A stretch of 64,000 bases of DNA from Ichthyophthirius multifiliis (taxonomy: Eukaryota; Ciliophora; Oligohymenophorea; Hymenostomatida). The stretch spans positions 101,187-165,186 of the forward strand of contig NW_004086064.1 in NCBI RefSeq assembly GCF_000220395.1, written 5' to 3'. Numbering within the stretch: position 1 is the first letter of the stretch; each line of letters opens with the position of its first letter. Of this stretch, positions 1 through 12,130 are shown piece after piece. The notes beneath the pieces were generated by a model. That model did not search any database and had not been told where the DNA came from. It saw only the letters and a list, made by a program, of their open reading frames with translations. Made by a program: the position numbers and the translations under genes.

Positions 1-2803
1 AATTAAATTATTTAAACACAAATAAGTTTATTTTACTTAATTATAATTTAAAATACTTATTATTATTAATTCATTATATGTTATTGTTTAAGAAAGTTTA
101 AAAAAAAAATTAGAAGAAAAATAAGATATTTTATTATAATTTACAATATGATAGTAAAATACAAAATAAATTTTTTATAAATATAATATATATATAAATA
201 TATATATATATTTAATATTTTATAAATTTTTATAATCATATATATATTTTTTATATATATTATTATATTATATATTTCGTTATTTTTATTCCTATAATTT
301 AGTAAATTCAGTTTTATTAATAAAAAATCATTTAATATTTTTATATACTCTGTTTTTATTTATTATAGATTTAAGTTAATTTTAAATTTTTTTTTTTTTT
401 TAATAATAATAATTTTTTTTTTTTTTTGCTTAGAAATATTATTTTTATAATCATTATAATTATTATTTAATATTTTTATCAAATATAATAAATATATTTG
501 TATTTTTATTAAATAATTTATTTGCATTATATTTATTCAGATTTTTTTGTTTCTTCATTTTATTAAAAAAAATTAATTGAAAATTTTAATAATAATAATG
601 TTTATCATAAACTGTATAATTTAAGATTTTTGGTATTACTCATTATTTAACATTCATTTTATCAACACATTCTATTAATGGTTTTTATTAATTTCTGTTT
701 TAACATTTTTTCTTAATATCTTAATTTGCACATTCAAAGCATTAACCCATTTATTAAAATAATAAAAATAATAGAAATATTTAAAAAAAAAGATTTCTAA
801 ATGCTAAATGATTTTTAATTAAATTAAAGAAATAAAATTTATATTATATTATAATAACTAATTAAATAATATAGTTAAAGCCTATATATATTTTTTATTT
901 AATATTTATAATATAATAAGTCAATATTATTTATATATATGAATAAATTATATTCTTAAGCATATTATAAAGATATATTTTAATTTGATTTTTTTAACAT
1001 TTTAATTTAACTGATAATATATTTAAATATAAAAAAATTGATTATAAAATTAAAATAATATTTTTTAATAAATATAATTTATATATAATATGTTAATGAA
1101 ACACTGTAAATATAAAGTATTTTCATAAATTTTAAATTAAATTATTATATATAAACAATTAATATTATTCTAGACGTAAACGGCATATATATATATTTAG
1201 AAAATACTATTATATTTATTAAGTTAATATTAATAATTTATATTCTATTAAACAAATAATCTATATCTTAATATAATTATTTAGTATTTCTTAAAATAAA
1301 AATTCATCTAATATATATTTATTTTCATCATTAAATATATTTACAATTCTAATTATTATTTAAAAAAATATTTTTGCTTATTTTCATAAAATATAATTTT
1401 TAAAAATATATTTATTTTTAATTTTAATTTTAATTTTAGTATTTATTATTCTTTATTTAATAATTTCTTTTACATCTTTATATCAAAACTTAGCTATTTT
1501 AATGTATTATTCTCATTTTTAATATTATTCAAGTGTTTCTATTAATATCTTAATTACAATAATAAAATATTTCTTATTATTAATATATTTTTATTTATAT
1601 TTTTAATTTAATTATAAAATTTCTATACAATCCCCTTAGTATAATAACTTTTATATTATATTATACATTATTTTTAAAAATGAATTCTAATTAATTTAAT
1701 ATTTCTAATATTTAAATATTATTTATAAATTATATTGGATTAATTATTTTAAACCTCTCATTTAATTTATTTATTATTATTTTGTTATGATATAGTATAT
1801 CTTATGTTTATATAATTTATTTATGTAAGTATTAATTAAAATACAATAAATTTAATATATAAAAAATTGAATTAAGAGCTTAATAAAAATGTATAACAAA
1901 TATATAACTTTATTAGAATTCAAATATATATATTTGATAAAAATTAAAAATTAAAAACTTTTATTTATACAAAAAAAATTTATAATAGTTTCTTGTAAAT
2001 TTTATATAAATTATTTAAATAAATAATATTATATATATATATATATATATATTTTTCTTATAAATTTTATTAATTAAATAATTTAATTTTTTTTACTTTT
2101 TTTTAGTTAGAAATCAAATAAAAATTTGCAAAACTTATTTTCTATAAATATATATAAATATATAAATAAATATATATATATATTTTCATTTTCATTTTTA
2201 TTTTAAAATAATTTATATAATATTCTTTTAATAATTAATAAATTTAAAGAAAATATTTTAATTTTCTTTTAATTTTTTATTTTAATTATATAAAATAATA
2301 AATTTTTAATTTTTAAGAAATAATCATATTTGATATATAATAATTATTTAGTATTTATATTAGCTAGAATGGATAATAATAGTTTAGGTTTTTTTATTAC
2401 TTTTTACTATAATTTTAGTACATTTTAAACTTTTTAAAATTATTACATTAATCTTTTTTTTAAATATTTGATATATTTTATATTTTTTTTTTACTTATAT
2501 AATTTAATTGAACTAAAATATTTTTATATTTATCCAAAAAATAAAAAAATATTTAATTAACAAAATTTATGAATTTAAGAAAAACAATATTAATATACTA
2601 AAATGACTGTCAATATTGAAATTTTTGTTTACTCAAAAAAATAAAAAATATTCTTTATTTTAAATTTAATGAATAAAAAAAAAAATTGTCAAAATTAAAC
2701 GAGATCAAATTATATTAAAATTTAAAAATATAAAAATTAATAATTAAGATATAATTAAAAATAAAATATAAAAAAAAACAAAAAAGATTAAAAAAGAAAA
2801 TAA
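1..2803. other. AT-rich intergenic DNA, no gene recognised
   Basis: No conserved protein, tRNA or rRNA is recognisable on either strand. The stretch is almost entirely A/T, with short TA runs (for example about 2033-2052) and homopolymers. UGA is the only stop and is rare here, so long open frames occur by chance and are not evidence of a gene. The last 100 bases form the upstream region of RPL12. No telomeric C4A2-type repeat is seen at the left edge. Confidence 0.7.
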
Positions 2804-3507
2804 ATGCCTCCCAAAGTTGATCCCAACGAAGTTAGATTTAGTAAATAATAAAGAAAATACAAATATTTATAATAAAACCAAAAAATATAGTTAATATTAA
2901 AGTTTTTGGTGGTGAACCCGGTCCTGCTTCCACCTTAGCTCCAAAATTAGGTCCTCTTGGTTTGGTAAAAAATTAATATTTTAAAATAAATAATTACCAT
3001 AAAAAATAAGAATGCCAAAAAAGTTGGTGAAGATATCATTAAAGCTTGTAGTGATCATAAAGGTATTAGAGTTATGGTTTAACTTAAATGCTAAAATAGA
3101 GCTGCTGAAGTTACAATTTTAAATACTTCTTCAGCATTACTTATAAAAGAACTCGGAAAACATTCAAGAGATAGAAAGAAAGTTAAAAACGGTATTAATT
3201 TTTTTTTTTTTTATTTTTATTTTTTAAAATAATATATTAAAAATTCTTATAAAATAGTAAAACATAACGGTGATCTTTCATTAGAATAAATAAAAAAAGT
3301 TGCAAAAATAATGGAAGCTGATAATAAGTCATTTGCCAAAACATTTGCAGGAACAGTAAAATCAGTTTTGGGGACTGCGTAATAAATTCTAATATTTATA
3401 TTTTTAAATAAATATAAATATATAGTTAATCTATTGGAGTTACTGTTAATAAGTAACACCCTAAAAAAATTATTGAAGCTATTAATAAAGGAGAAATCAA
3501 TGTTTGA
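2804..3507 (+). CDS. RPL12: 60S ribosomal protein L12 (uL11), five exons
   Basis: Encodes eukaryotic uL11, which forms the GTPase-associated centre of the large subunit with the 28S rRNA and the P-stalk. The first exon reads MPPKVDPNEVRF and splices to INIKVFGGEPGPAST, APKLGPLGL, then NAKKVGEDIIKACSDHKG, a near-textbook L12. The C-terminus is GTAQSIGVTVNKQHPKK followed by a TGA stop at 3505-3507. Four GT-AG introns restore the frame: 2841-2890, 2965-3010, 3192-3257 and 3379-3425 (46-66 nt). In-frame TAA is glutamine, so this gene by itself shows the ciliate code. The start is the first ATG after an A-rich leader and matches the family N-terminus. No frame problem is seen. Confidence 0.97.
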
Positions 3508-3875
3508 TTAGATTTTATATATGTATTATTAAAATATTTGTTTAAACATATTGTTAAAAATCCAAAAATTATATTTATTTAAACAAATTTTCTATAAAAA
3601 TAAAGTTTATTTAGTTTTGATTTTAATATTTTTTTAAAATAAAAAAAATTAAAAATTTATTTAAAGTATTTTTTTTTGTTTATTTTTTTCAAATTTTTTT
3701 TTTATATTTAAAAATTTTAATTAATATTTTTTAGCAAAAAATTAAGATATATGATTATTAATTTTTGATTATCAAAATAATTTACTTAAATAAAAATTAA
3801 ATAAGTATTTAAAAAAAATTGCAATATGCAATATTACTACATTTAAAATTTATAAATATTTCTATTTAATCAATA
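3508..3875. other. short intergenic gap between convergent genes
   Basis: Between the RPL12 stop and the minus-strand gene ending at 3876. A/T-only tracts with poly-T runs; nothing further recognised. Confidence 0.6.
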
Positions 3876-4478
3876 TCAATATATATTAATATAACATTAA
3901 TATTAATCAACTAGATACCTTATTAATAGTAAACTAAATTATACTTAATGATTTATAGTTTCTAAAATAAAAGTAAAAATACTTTCGTTAATTGAGTTTG
4001 AAAAAGAGGTTTGCTCATTTATTGGAAGGTGTTCAGCTTTAAAGCTTATTTCCCCTACCCATTTAACATTATTAACTGGAATCATTTCTTTTTTAATATT
4101 TTCGATCTTTATAAAATCATGATTTAATACAAAGCCTTCGAATTTAATAGGATATTCTAAATCATATATTTTTAAATTAATAATTAGTTAATTATTGTCT
4201 TAAGGGATAATGTATATAAATATTCTATTTTTTAAATAGTCTTTGATTTTTTATTATTCAATTTAAACTTAAGGTTATTTAATCTATTTATTTTTCAAAT
4301 CAATTTAAATATTTGTTATTTATGTTTTAAAATTATATTGAGGTTTTTATGTATTATTATTGGCATTTTTAACTAAAATATCATCTGATTTTTATGTATA
4401 AGGGAGTTGATTTTTATCACATATCATTTCTTTTTCAAATAAATCTAAAGTATTAATATTTTAGTTTATTAAATTCAT
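3876..4478 (-). CDS. hypothetical protein, single exon
   Basis: Open frame of about 200 codons from ATG at 4478 to TGA at 3878-3876 with no intron needed. The N-terminal 90 residues are polar and Q/K-rich (starts MNLINQNINTLDLFEKEM). A more structured segment follows with alternating hydrophobic residues (IFIYIIPQDNNQLIINL, KFEGFVLNHDFIKIEN, NVKWVGEISFKAEHLP). That pattern and base composition clearly above the flanking DNA argue for a real gene. I do not recognise a family. The last 25 codons, after LETINH, drift to A/T-only sequence, so the true 3' end may lie nearer 3945 or involve an intron. Confidence 0.6.
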
Positions 4479-4763
4479 TTTTAATATTTTGAATTTAATA
4501 TTTAAATTAAGAATATAACAATTAAATATTTAAAATTTTTTTAAATAAGAAGATTAGAATTTATTTTAAAAAGTAATAAATATTATATTAATTTGTTATT
4601 ATTAAGAATATATATATATATTATAATTTTAAAACAAAAAATTTATAACTATTTTGAAATTAAAATAATTAATTTATTTATTTTTCTAATAAAAATTATT
4701 ATTAATATAAAATTTTATATAAGTTAGAAAAAAAAAATAAAAAAATATATATATAATTGGACA

Positions 4764-6114
4764 TCATAATTATAAATATTAACTAAAATTCTTAATCTAA
4801 TTAATTTTTTATTATATATTTTTTTATTTGAATTCAAGTTATTTTTTACAATCCTAAAGAGTTTTAGGCTTTAATATCATCATAGCTATAATTTACTATG
4901 TAGATATATTTTTAAAGTCGTTCCATTTCATAACAAAATCTTCTGTTTCTTCCTATTTTTTTTCAAGTTTTATTTTTTTGCAACCATCTATTTCAAAGTA
5001 TCATAGACATTATGAATTATAGATCTATCTTAAAGATTAGTACTAAACTTTTCATTGCGCATTTTTTATTTTAAATCTAATTCAGTAATAAAAAAATTAG
5101 CTTTTTACATTTCAAATAATAACGATCCTTAAAATCCACTTTCTTTTTAAAGTATTTTTTATTATTTTAAAAGGGATTTTCTTTCAATATCAATACCAGT
5201 ATTAAAAATATGGCAAACAAGTTAAAACTAATTATAGTATTTAGTTATTTAATTTTTTAAATTAACATTTTTTTTTTTAATTTGCAAATTTTCTGCATTA
5301 TAATTTAATTTTTTGATTTTTCTAAAAATATTGTATCATTTTATAATGAAACTGTTGAATTATTGATATCTTTTTTTCTACTATTATATACATTAGGAAG
5401 TTTTAAATATTAATTTGTTGTTAAAGAAGAGTTTAATGATTATGAATTATTAATTATTGGATGATAAATATAATATTTTTATCTAGAAATATTTGCTTTA
5501 TATATATTATTCTTTTTTAAAGTTTATTATTGTTTTTCTTCTATCGCTTTTTTAATTGAAATTATTTATTATTAAATTCTTAATGTTTCTTAGCCTTTTA
5601 ATTGTAAAGTTTCTCTTCTTTCTTAATATACTTAGAATAATTAAATCACTATTTATTCTTCTTTTTTAATATCTAATTATAATGTTTGCATATCTATTTA
5701 TAGATTTTTTGAAAATAATTTGTAATTTTAAAGCTATTAATAAATGTTCTTTATACTTTCATCATTATTTATTTATTTATCACCGTTTTCTAATTCATTG
5801 TAATAAAAAATTATTTTCTTGTTGATATTAATTAATTAATTAAATAATTATTTATATCTTCTTTCTAAAAATTATTTTAATTATTATGTTGTATTATCTA
5901 ATGTTTATTATAAATTAATTGAATAATCATCTATTTTATTTTTTTATTCATTCGTTTCATTTAATTCTTCATGATATTATTAGTTTGTGACACCATATTT
6001 TATTAATTTTACCTCTAAATTATTCGGTTTTTCTACTTCGATTTTTGTTATTTATTTAGGTCTAGGTGTTTAGCTAATTGATTTGTTATTTCTCATTTCT
6101 TCGCTTTCATTCAT
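4764..6114 (-). CDS. Q-rich coiled-coil protein, unknown function
   Basis: Starts ATG at 6114 (MNESEEMRNNKSISQTP). Long heptad-like segments rich in Q, K, E and L occupy the middle (for example QERRETLQLKGQETLRIQQ, then ISIKKAIEEKQQQTLKK), indicating an extended coiled coil. The C-terminal exon reads EETEDFVMKWNDFKN, MMILKPKTLQDCKKQLEF and ends at TGA 4766-4764. The last exon is joined by a putative 32-nt GT...AG intron after LKQM. Further upstream the frame changes near an 11-base T run (5268-5278, A on the coding strand). Spliced use of a 39-nt GT...AG segment beside it restores the frame only if that run is one base too short, so either a miscalled homopolymer or a different intron structure applies. 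No enzyme motif is seen. A cytoskeletal or ciliary role is possible but not shown. Confidence 0.65.
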
Positions 6115-6497
6115 TTTTAATTTTAAGTCTTTTAATATAATTTTTTTATTGAATTATTCTTATTAATAAAAATAATCATTAAAATAAAAACAAAACAAAA
6201 AATTATTTATTATAAATAATATTATATTTAATAATTTTTATTTTTCTTTCTTTTTTTTTTTTTAATAAATTATATATATAAATTTTGTGTCTAATTCGAA
6301 ATATATTCATTTTATTTAGACATTTTTATAAATAATATATCGTATAAACATTTCTTTATAACAAAAATAATTAATATTACTAAAAAAATAAAAAAAAAGA
6401 TTAAGATTATATGATACAGAAAATAAAAAAAATAAAAACTTTATATAAAAATAAAAATTATTAATATATATTTATTATTATATTCATTTTGCTTTTT

Positions 6498-6888
6498 ATG
6501 ATTATTTCATCGATTCTAATCTTTAAGTTATTTCTTAGGCTAAAGCGCTACTGCATTATCTGGTATCTCTATTATTAATTTCTTTACAAATTAAGACTGA
6601 GATAACTAAAAGCATATTCAATATAGATAACAAAAATACTGAGTCAGATTATTGGTTATCCTATTTATTAATAAAAATAATATTTTTTTAATTTATATTC
6701 CCATACTCCAAATGTACTGCTAAATATGTTTTACAAAATATATTTGTATTCAAATAGACTTAAAAATATAATAATTGGACATCCTATTAAAATTGAAAAC
6801 AAAGAAACTAATAATGATTTAGCTTAAAGCATTTTATTTTTTAATAATAAATTAATTTAAAATTATTAATTTTTATTTTAAAAAAAAT
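6498..6888 (+). CDS. weak candidate coding stretch with hydrophobic N-terminus
   Basis: From ATG 6498 the frame reads a hydrophobic segment (MIISSILIFKLFLRLKRY), then polar sequence with two related pieces, SQIIGYPIYQQ and NIIIGHPIKIENKETNNDL. Base composition is less extreme than in the neighbouring DNA. There is no clear stop or family: the frame runs on into pure A/T because UGA is rare. It could be one exon of a small membrane-protein gene, a decayed gene, or chance. The end given is where coding-like composition fades. Confidence 0.25.
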
Positions 6889-7384
6889 AGATATATAAAA
6901 TTATGTGTTTTTTCTTTTATTATAGTTATTTTATTTAATTACATAAAAAAATTATAATCTATTTTAAGTTAGGTTTATAGTTTATAATTTATTATATATA
7001 TATTAAAATATTTATATAAAAATTAAATATAAATATATATATAAATATATATATATTTATATATTTATAAATATATATTTTTATTTATATATAATTTAAA
7101 ACTATATAAGATAATTTTTTATTATAATTAGTTTATTTTTAAAATATACTACAATTAAAAATGATAATTATATCATTGTATTTATATTTATATTTTAAAA
7201 ATATAATAATTTTTTTTATATTATTTATTAATTGCTTAATATTAAAAAAAAGTGAAAATATTTATAATTTTTATATTTTTATCAAAATATAAAAAAAATA
7301 TATAATTTCTTTATTTATATTTTTGATTTTATTATAATCTTTTATAAATAGTCTATAAAAAAATAAATATATATATATTAATTT

Positions 7385-7830
7385 TATTTACATAATAATA
7401 TTCCCAATTTCCATTTAGCTAAATATTTTTTTCCTTTTTCATAAAATAAACCATTCTTATATTAATATTACTATATATCCATATATATTTTATTTAAATC
7501 ATAATTAAAAAGTAATTATTTGCTATGATTTTTTTATCGATATTTTACATTTATATTTCTAATTTGTTTATATAATAAAAATATAGATTTTTTTAATTTA
7601 TACTACTTATTTTTTCACATCTAAATTATTTGTTGTGTTATTTTATTTTAAATTTTTAAATTCATTAACTTATTTATCTAATTCTTAATTTAAAGTTATA
7701 CTAATTTTAATTTTATTATAATAATTTTAATGTTTTTTTCTTTTAAAGATCTCTAGTTTTTTATTATACTTATTCCATCTATAACTCAAGATTGCTTAGG
7801 TTTTCTTAATAAAAATAATAATAGGTATTA
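7385..7830 (-). other. possible decayed or partial gene, MORN-like fragment
   Basis: On the minus strand a polar, K/N/Q-rich reading (around 7620-7830, TQAILSYRWNKYNKKLEIF) is followed near 7400-7460 by a MORN-like piece (NGLFYEKGKKYLAKWK). The pieces lie in different frames and no start or splice structure links them convincingly. I record it as a possible fragment only. Confidence 0.2.
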
Positions 7831-8318
7831 CACATATAATAAATATGCTGCTTATATATAATAAAACTTTGTTATTAAAATAAATAATATTATGTAAATT
7901 TTTATATAATTAATGTAATTATTAATAATAGTTAACAATTTATTGATTTAAATTATAGTTTAAACCAAATAATTTTATTTAGATTATTCTAAATAAAAAA
8001 TAATGATAAAAAATGCATGATTTTAAGCTCATATTTATAAAAAATGAAAATTAATATATATAATATACAGTTAAAAAAAAAATATTTTTTCACATTTATT
8101 AAATATAAAAGAATATAATTATGTATTAATTAATATATAAATGACTATTATATTTTATAAATACATATATATTTTATTTTTAATACTAACAAATAAAATT
8201 TTCTTTTTACGAAAACTAATATTTATATAATAGTAAATATAAATGTTAAATTAAAAATATATTTTATATTTAAATATAAAAATAATTTTATTATTTGATA
8301 ATATATATAATATATAAT

Positions 8319-8320
<2 letters not shown>

Positions 8321-8352
<32 letters not shown>
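8321..8352. repeat. (AT)n microsatellite
   Basis: Uninterrupted alternating AT of about 32 nt in the leader region of the following gene. Similar AT runs occur at 10636-10664 and within introns elsewhere. Confidence 0.9.
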
Positions 8353-8356
<4 letters not shown>

Positions 8357-8481
8357 TATTAATTTAAATTATATATAAATCTTTGTTTAATTTTAAGTGA
8401 ATTTATTTTCTAAAAAAATATTTTTAAATTAATTTTTTTAAAATACTTTCTTTTATTTTCTTGTACTAAAAAATTAAAAAA

Positions 8482-8823
8482 ATGAATCAAAATATTTATT
8501 AATATGAGGACTAAAGATAATATTTAAACCCATTAAAGTATTAAAATTATTAAAATAATATTATATTATTAAAAAAATAGAATAAATAATAATTAAGTTC
8601 CATAATAATTTCATTAAAATATAGATTAAAACAATCAATGGATTTTTGCAGAAAGAAAATAAAGATTATTTCATAATAATTCATTAAATAAATTTTAAGA
8701 AATATAAAAAAAATAATTATAAAGTAATTTAATAGAGACAGGATTACATGATTGTGATTATATTAACAAAAATTTATATAAAAATGGTTAAATGTTTTAT
8801 TCATAATAATAATAATAATAAAG

Positions 8824-8890
<67 letters not shown>

Positions 8891-10384
8891 CAAAATCAAT
8901 AATTTTAACTAAACCATTAATTTTAATAATCATAATTAAATCAAGCATTCAATAATCCATCAACATAATAAAGATAGAAAATATCTATTAATAATTTAAA
9001 TAATCAAAATAAATTTGATTCTTCTATTTAACCCTTTTAATAATAATAAAAGAATTCAACTAAATATTTTCCAATTAATTAATTTAGTTTTAATTTAAAT
9101 AAAAGCAACATAAATAGTTAAATGCTTCCTTTTTTTGATTAATAATAGATTAATAAAGGTTTATATTATTATTATTATTATTATTAATTATTTTAATATA
9201 TATATTTAGATCTTGAATAAGGAGCAATTTTGAATTTAGAAGACGGATAAAAAATTAATATTTCTAAAGACTAAATAAATGATGTAATAAAAATATTAAG
9301 CAAAGATAATTAAACAAAATCCTAAAATTAATAAAATTAACTTGTAACAAGTATTGATTAAGCAAAGTTGAGAACAGAATACTAACTTTCTAATAAATAA
9401 TTAAGCTAAACATACAAAGGTTAGTATTTTAGTGTTAATTCTGATTATCTTTCATAAAGAATTTTTTCTTACGATAATAAAAGTGAAATTTTTATTCCTT
9501 AAAATACACTATAGAAATCAAAAGAAATGAGCTTAAGTTTTATTTCATAAAATAGTAGAAATATGCCTTCTTAAATAAATAAATCATTAAATTTGTAATC
9601 AATAAATTAATTGAAAAATATTATAAATGAATAAAAGCAATAAATATTTAATATAACAGTAAGAATAAATAATAACACTAAAAAAAGTTAAATTTAATAT
9701 GAATATAAAAACTTTATAGTTGAAAATAATATTACTGTAGAATAACTATATAAATATTTTTTCAAAGAAATAAAACATGAGATATGGCATTAAGATATAG
9801 AAAATCTAATAAGTATTAGTGTTTTTGCAGATATAAATAAAAAATAATAGGAGTTAAAGTAGGTTTAAAATTTAATTAAAAATTTAAATATATAGACTAA
9901 TGGAAATATTTATATTAATTTTTATTATTCTGATGGTCCTATTATTAAAAAAGATGAATACAAATGTGATCCAAGTTTTGAATAATTATAACTTTATTCT
10001 GAAGAAGAGCTTAAACATATTAAGGATTTTAAAATATGGAATAAACATGGAAGTGTTCATTTTGAGGAAGAGGTGAGTCTGCTTTAACTTAGTTTATAAA
10101 AATATATTAATATTTAAGAAAATAAGATTGATATAATAAATGGTTAAAAAGAAGATTTTTAAAAATAAATTATTGTTCATGAATAAATTAATAAGAGAGC
10201 ATTTTGTATTTTATTTTGTCTGGCTGAATTTATGAAATTAAAAAAATAAAATAATTAATAAATTAATGCTAAATGTATAGAAAGAAGACTTATTAGATAA
10301 TGTGAATAATAATAAAAAATTGAATTTATAAAATTTGATAATAATACTCTAGAATTTCATTTTAGAGTTTTAGATTGGTTTTGA
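8482..10384 (+). CDS. Nup98 autopeptidase-domain-like nucleoporin with polyQ tract
   Basis: N-terminal part (about residues 1-200) is Q/N-rich with a polyglutamine tract encoded by TAA codons. The C-terminal about 190 residues resemble the Nup98 C-terminal (nucleoporin2/autopeptidase) domain. They contain YKCDPSFEQLQLYSEEELKH, then KDFKIWNKHGSVHFEEEVSL, an internal RAFCILFCLAEFMK strand, and a final FIKFDNNTLEFHFRVLDWF. Nup98 anchors to the pore through this domain and normally self-cleaves at HF/S. Here the protein stops at ...DWF, exactly at the expected cleavage point, without the His or the Ser. Introns: 8597-8624 (28 nt) and one around 9160-9210 ending ATTTAG. No GLFG or NIFN repeat array is present, so this could be a specialised or truncated paralogue. 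Start is the first ATG, supported by splice phase. The domain call is from pattern, not from a search. Confidence 0.65.
8804..8893 (+). repeat. TAA trinucleotide tract encoding polyglutamine
   Basis: Six TAA, one AGA, then 21 TAA followed by two CAA, all in frame in the Nup98-like gene: Q6-R-Q23. In the standard code this would be a wall of stops; here it is a coding microsatellite. Confidence 0.9.
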
Positions 10385-10628
10385 TTTATTTTTTAATCAG
10401 TTTTTGTATAAAATAATGACTTTAAAAAATTTATATTCAATAAATAAATTCAAACATTTTACTATCTGTAAAATAAATTTAATTCCATATGTTTTTTGTT
10501 TTTTTTTAATTTAATAAATATTAAAAAAAATATAAAATGTTTAAATATATATATATTTATATACACGACACTCCACATATAAATTATTAACACTTTTTTA
10601 ATTATATTTTTTTTATTTATAAAATAAA

Positions 10629-10670
<42 letters not shown>

Positions 10671-10818
10671 TAAAAAACAAGATTCTATTTCTTACTGTTT
10701 ATATCTAAAATAAAAATAAAAAGTTGTATTTATAAAATATAATAATTTAAAAAATGGAGGTGTCGCATTCCCAAAATAAAAGAGAAAAACATAATTTCTC
10801 TTTTTTTATAATTTTTTT

Positions 10819-11514
10819 TCAGCCGTAAATTGTATAAGATTTAGACATTGTTGTTTTGATGTGGAGTGTTTTAATGTTTTACCATCCCTTTTTAAGTAAA
10901 GAAACCAAAAAGTTAATGGACATATTAATATTTTGTCTAATTTGTTCTTCAGTTAATTTATCAGTACCAACTGCTGTAGCCAAACATATCACTTTTTTCA
11001 ATTAAAATTTGACAGTTTATTACAATTCCTTTACTTTAGAAGAAACAGATTCACCTTCAGTAATAGAAATAGGGAATTTTCCTATTTTATTCAATGTATT
11101 TCCTAATAATCTTGGTACTTATTTCATTAAAGATTCAGTACAAATCAAAGTATCAAAAGGTTTAGACCATTTTTTGATAAGTTTTTTGTCTTTATTGAAT
11201 TTCTTTAATCCTTCCACATCAATGTAGTCTACTCCTAAAGCTTTCGCTTCATCACAATGTTTAATATTTCCAATTACGGCAACTTTTTTGTTAGGATAAG
11301 GCATATTGGGAAGCTTGATCGAGCCACTGAAACGTTTATCTTTTTCAGGATCATAGTCTCTAAGACCAATTTAAAGTTCAATTGTTTCAGAAAATTCTCT
11401 TTTCTTTCTTTCAGTTAACATTTAAGAGATAGTTGTTTTTAAAAATTCAGATGATATTTTACTGTATTTTTATATTAATATTCATATTTAAATATATTTT
11501 TAATTTTACCTCAT
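10819..11514 (-). CDS. RPL10A: 60S ribosomal protein L10a (uL1), two exons
   Basis: uL1 forms the L1 stalk of the large subunit. Exon 1 is only ATGAG at 11514-11510. A GT...AG intron of about 48 nt follows, and exon 2 continues in frame as [20 protein letters not shown], then [55 protein letters not shown] and [17 protein letters not shown]. It ends [19 protein letters not shown] before TGA at 10821-10819. Length and motif order match the family across its whole length. The tiny first exon is typical of ribosomal protein genes and would be missed by an ORF-only annotation. Convergent with the Nup98-like gene, 434 bp apart. Confidence 0.96.
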
Positions 11515-12004
11515 TTTTTTATTTTTGTGTTTTTTTAAATGGCTCTTCCTCCTTTTTTTATTTTTTTAATTATTATTTAAAATTAGGGATAAATATATCT
11601 TATATTTTTTTTCCTTTATATATATAAATATATTTATTTTTGTATATATATATTTTTTATACTATATATATTTATTAAATATATAAATATTTTATATTTT
11701 TTATTTTTATTAATTAAATGAAAATAAATATAATTGAATTAATTTTTTATATATATATTTTTTTTTAATATATATTAAATAATATATACTTTTAAATTTA
11801 ATTAAATTATATTTAACATCATGTTAAAACTAATTAACTAATTTTTATTTATAATGTTTTTTTTAATACATATGTTAGATAAAATATTAGATTTATATAA
11901 ATATAAATATTTTAAAAAATAACTTTGAATAATATTAATTTTAATAATTAATTTTATATTATTTAGTATTTTCATAAGTTTATAAATTAATACATAATAG
12001 TTTT
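11515..12004. other. AT-rich upstream region of RPL10A
   Basis: A/T homopolymers and TA runs; no coding or RNA gene recognised. Confidence 0.6.
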
Positions 12005-12130
12005 ATAAGTTATCGCATCGAAAAAATATATATTGAAGTGTATGCTAAAATAATTTACTTAAATTGTCTAGTTATCCGCGTACATACTTTATAGTTATCT
12101 ATCTACTCAGTATAATTATTTAAGTATATG
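12005..12130. other. island of less AT-rich sequence, candidate ncRNA or relic
   Basis: About 125 bases of higher-complexity sequence containing TTATCGCATCGAAAA, TTATCCGCGTACATAC and TATCTATCTACTCAG, flanked on both sides by almost pure A/T. No open frame with coding character was found on either strand. Such islands in this genome are otherwise genes, so an unrecognised small RNA is possible. No known RNA family is identified. Confidence 0.3.

Noticed and set aside
8763-8948. Minus-strand open frame rich in isoleucine
   Set aside because: It is the reverse shadow of the TAA/polyQ tract in the Nup98-like gene; a run of Ile is not a believable protein.
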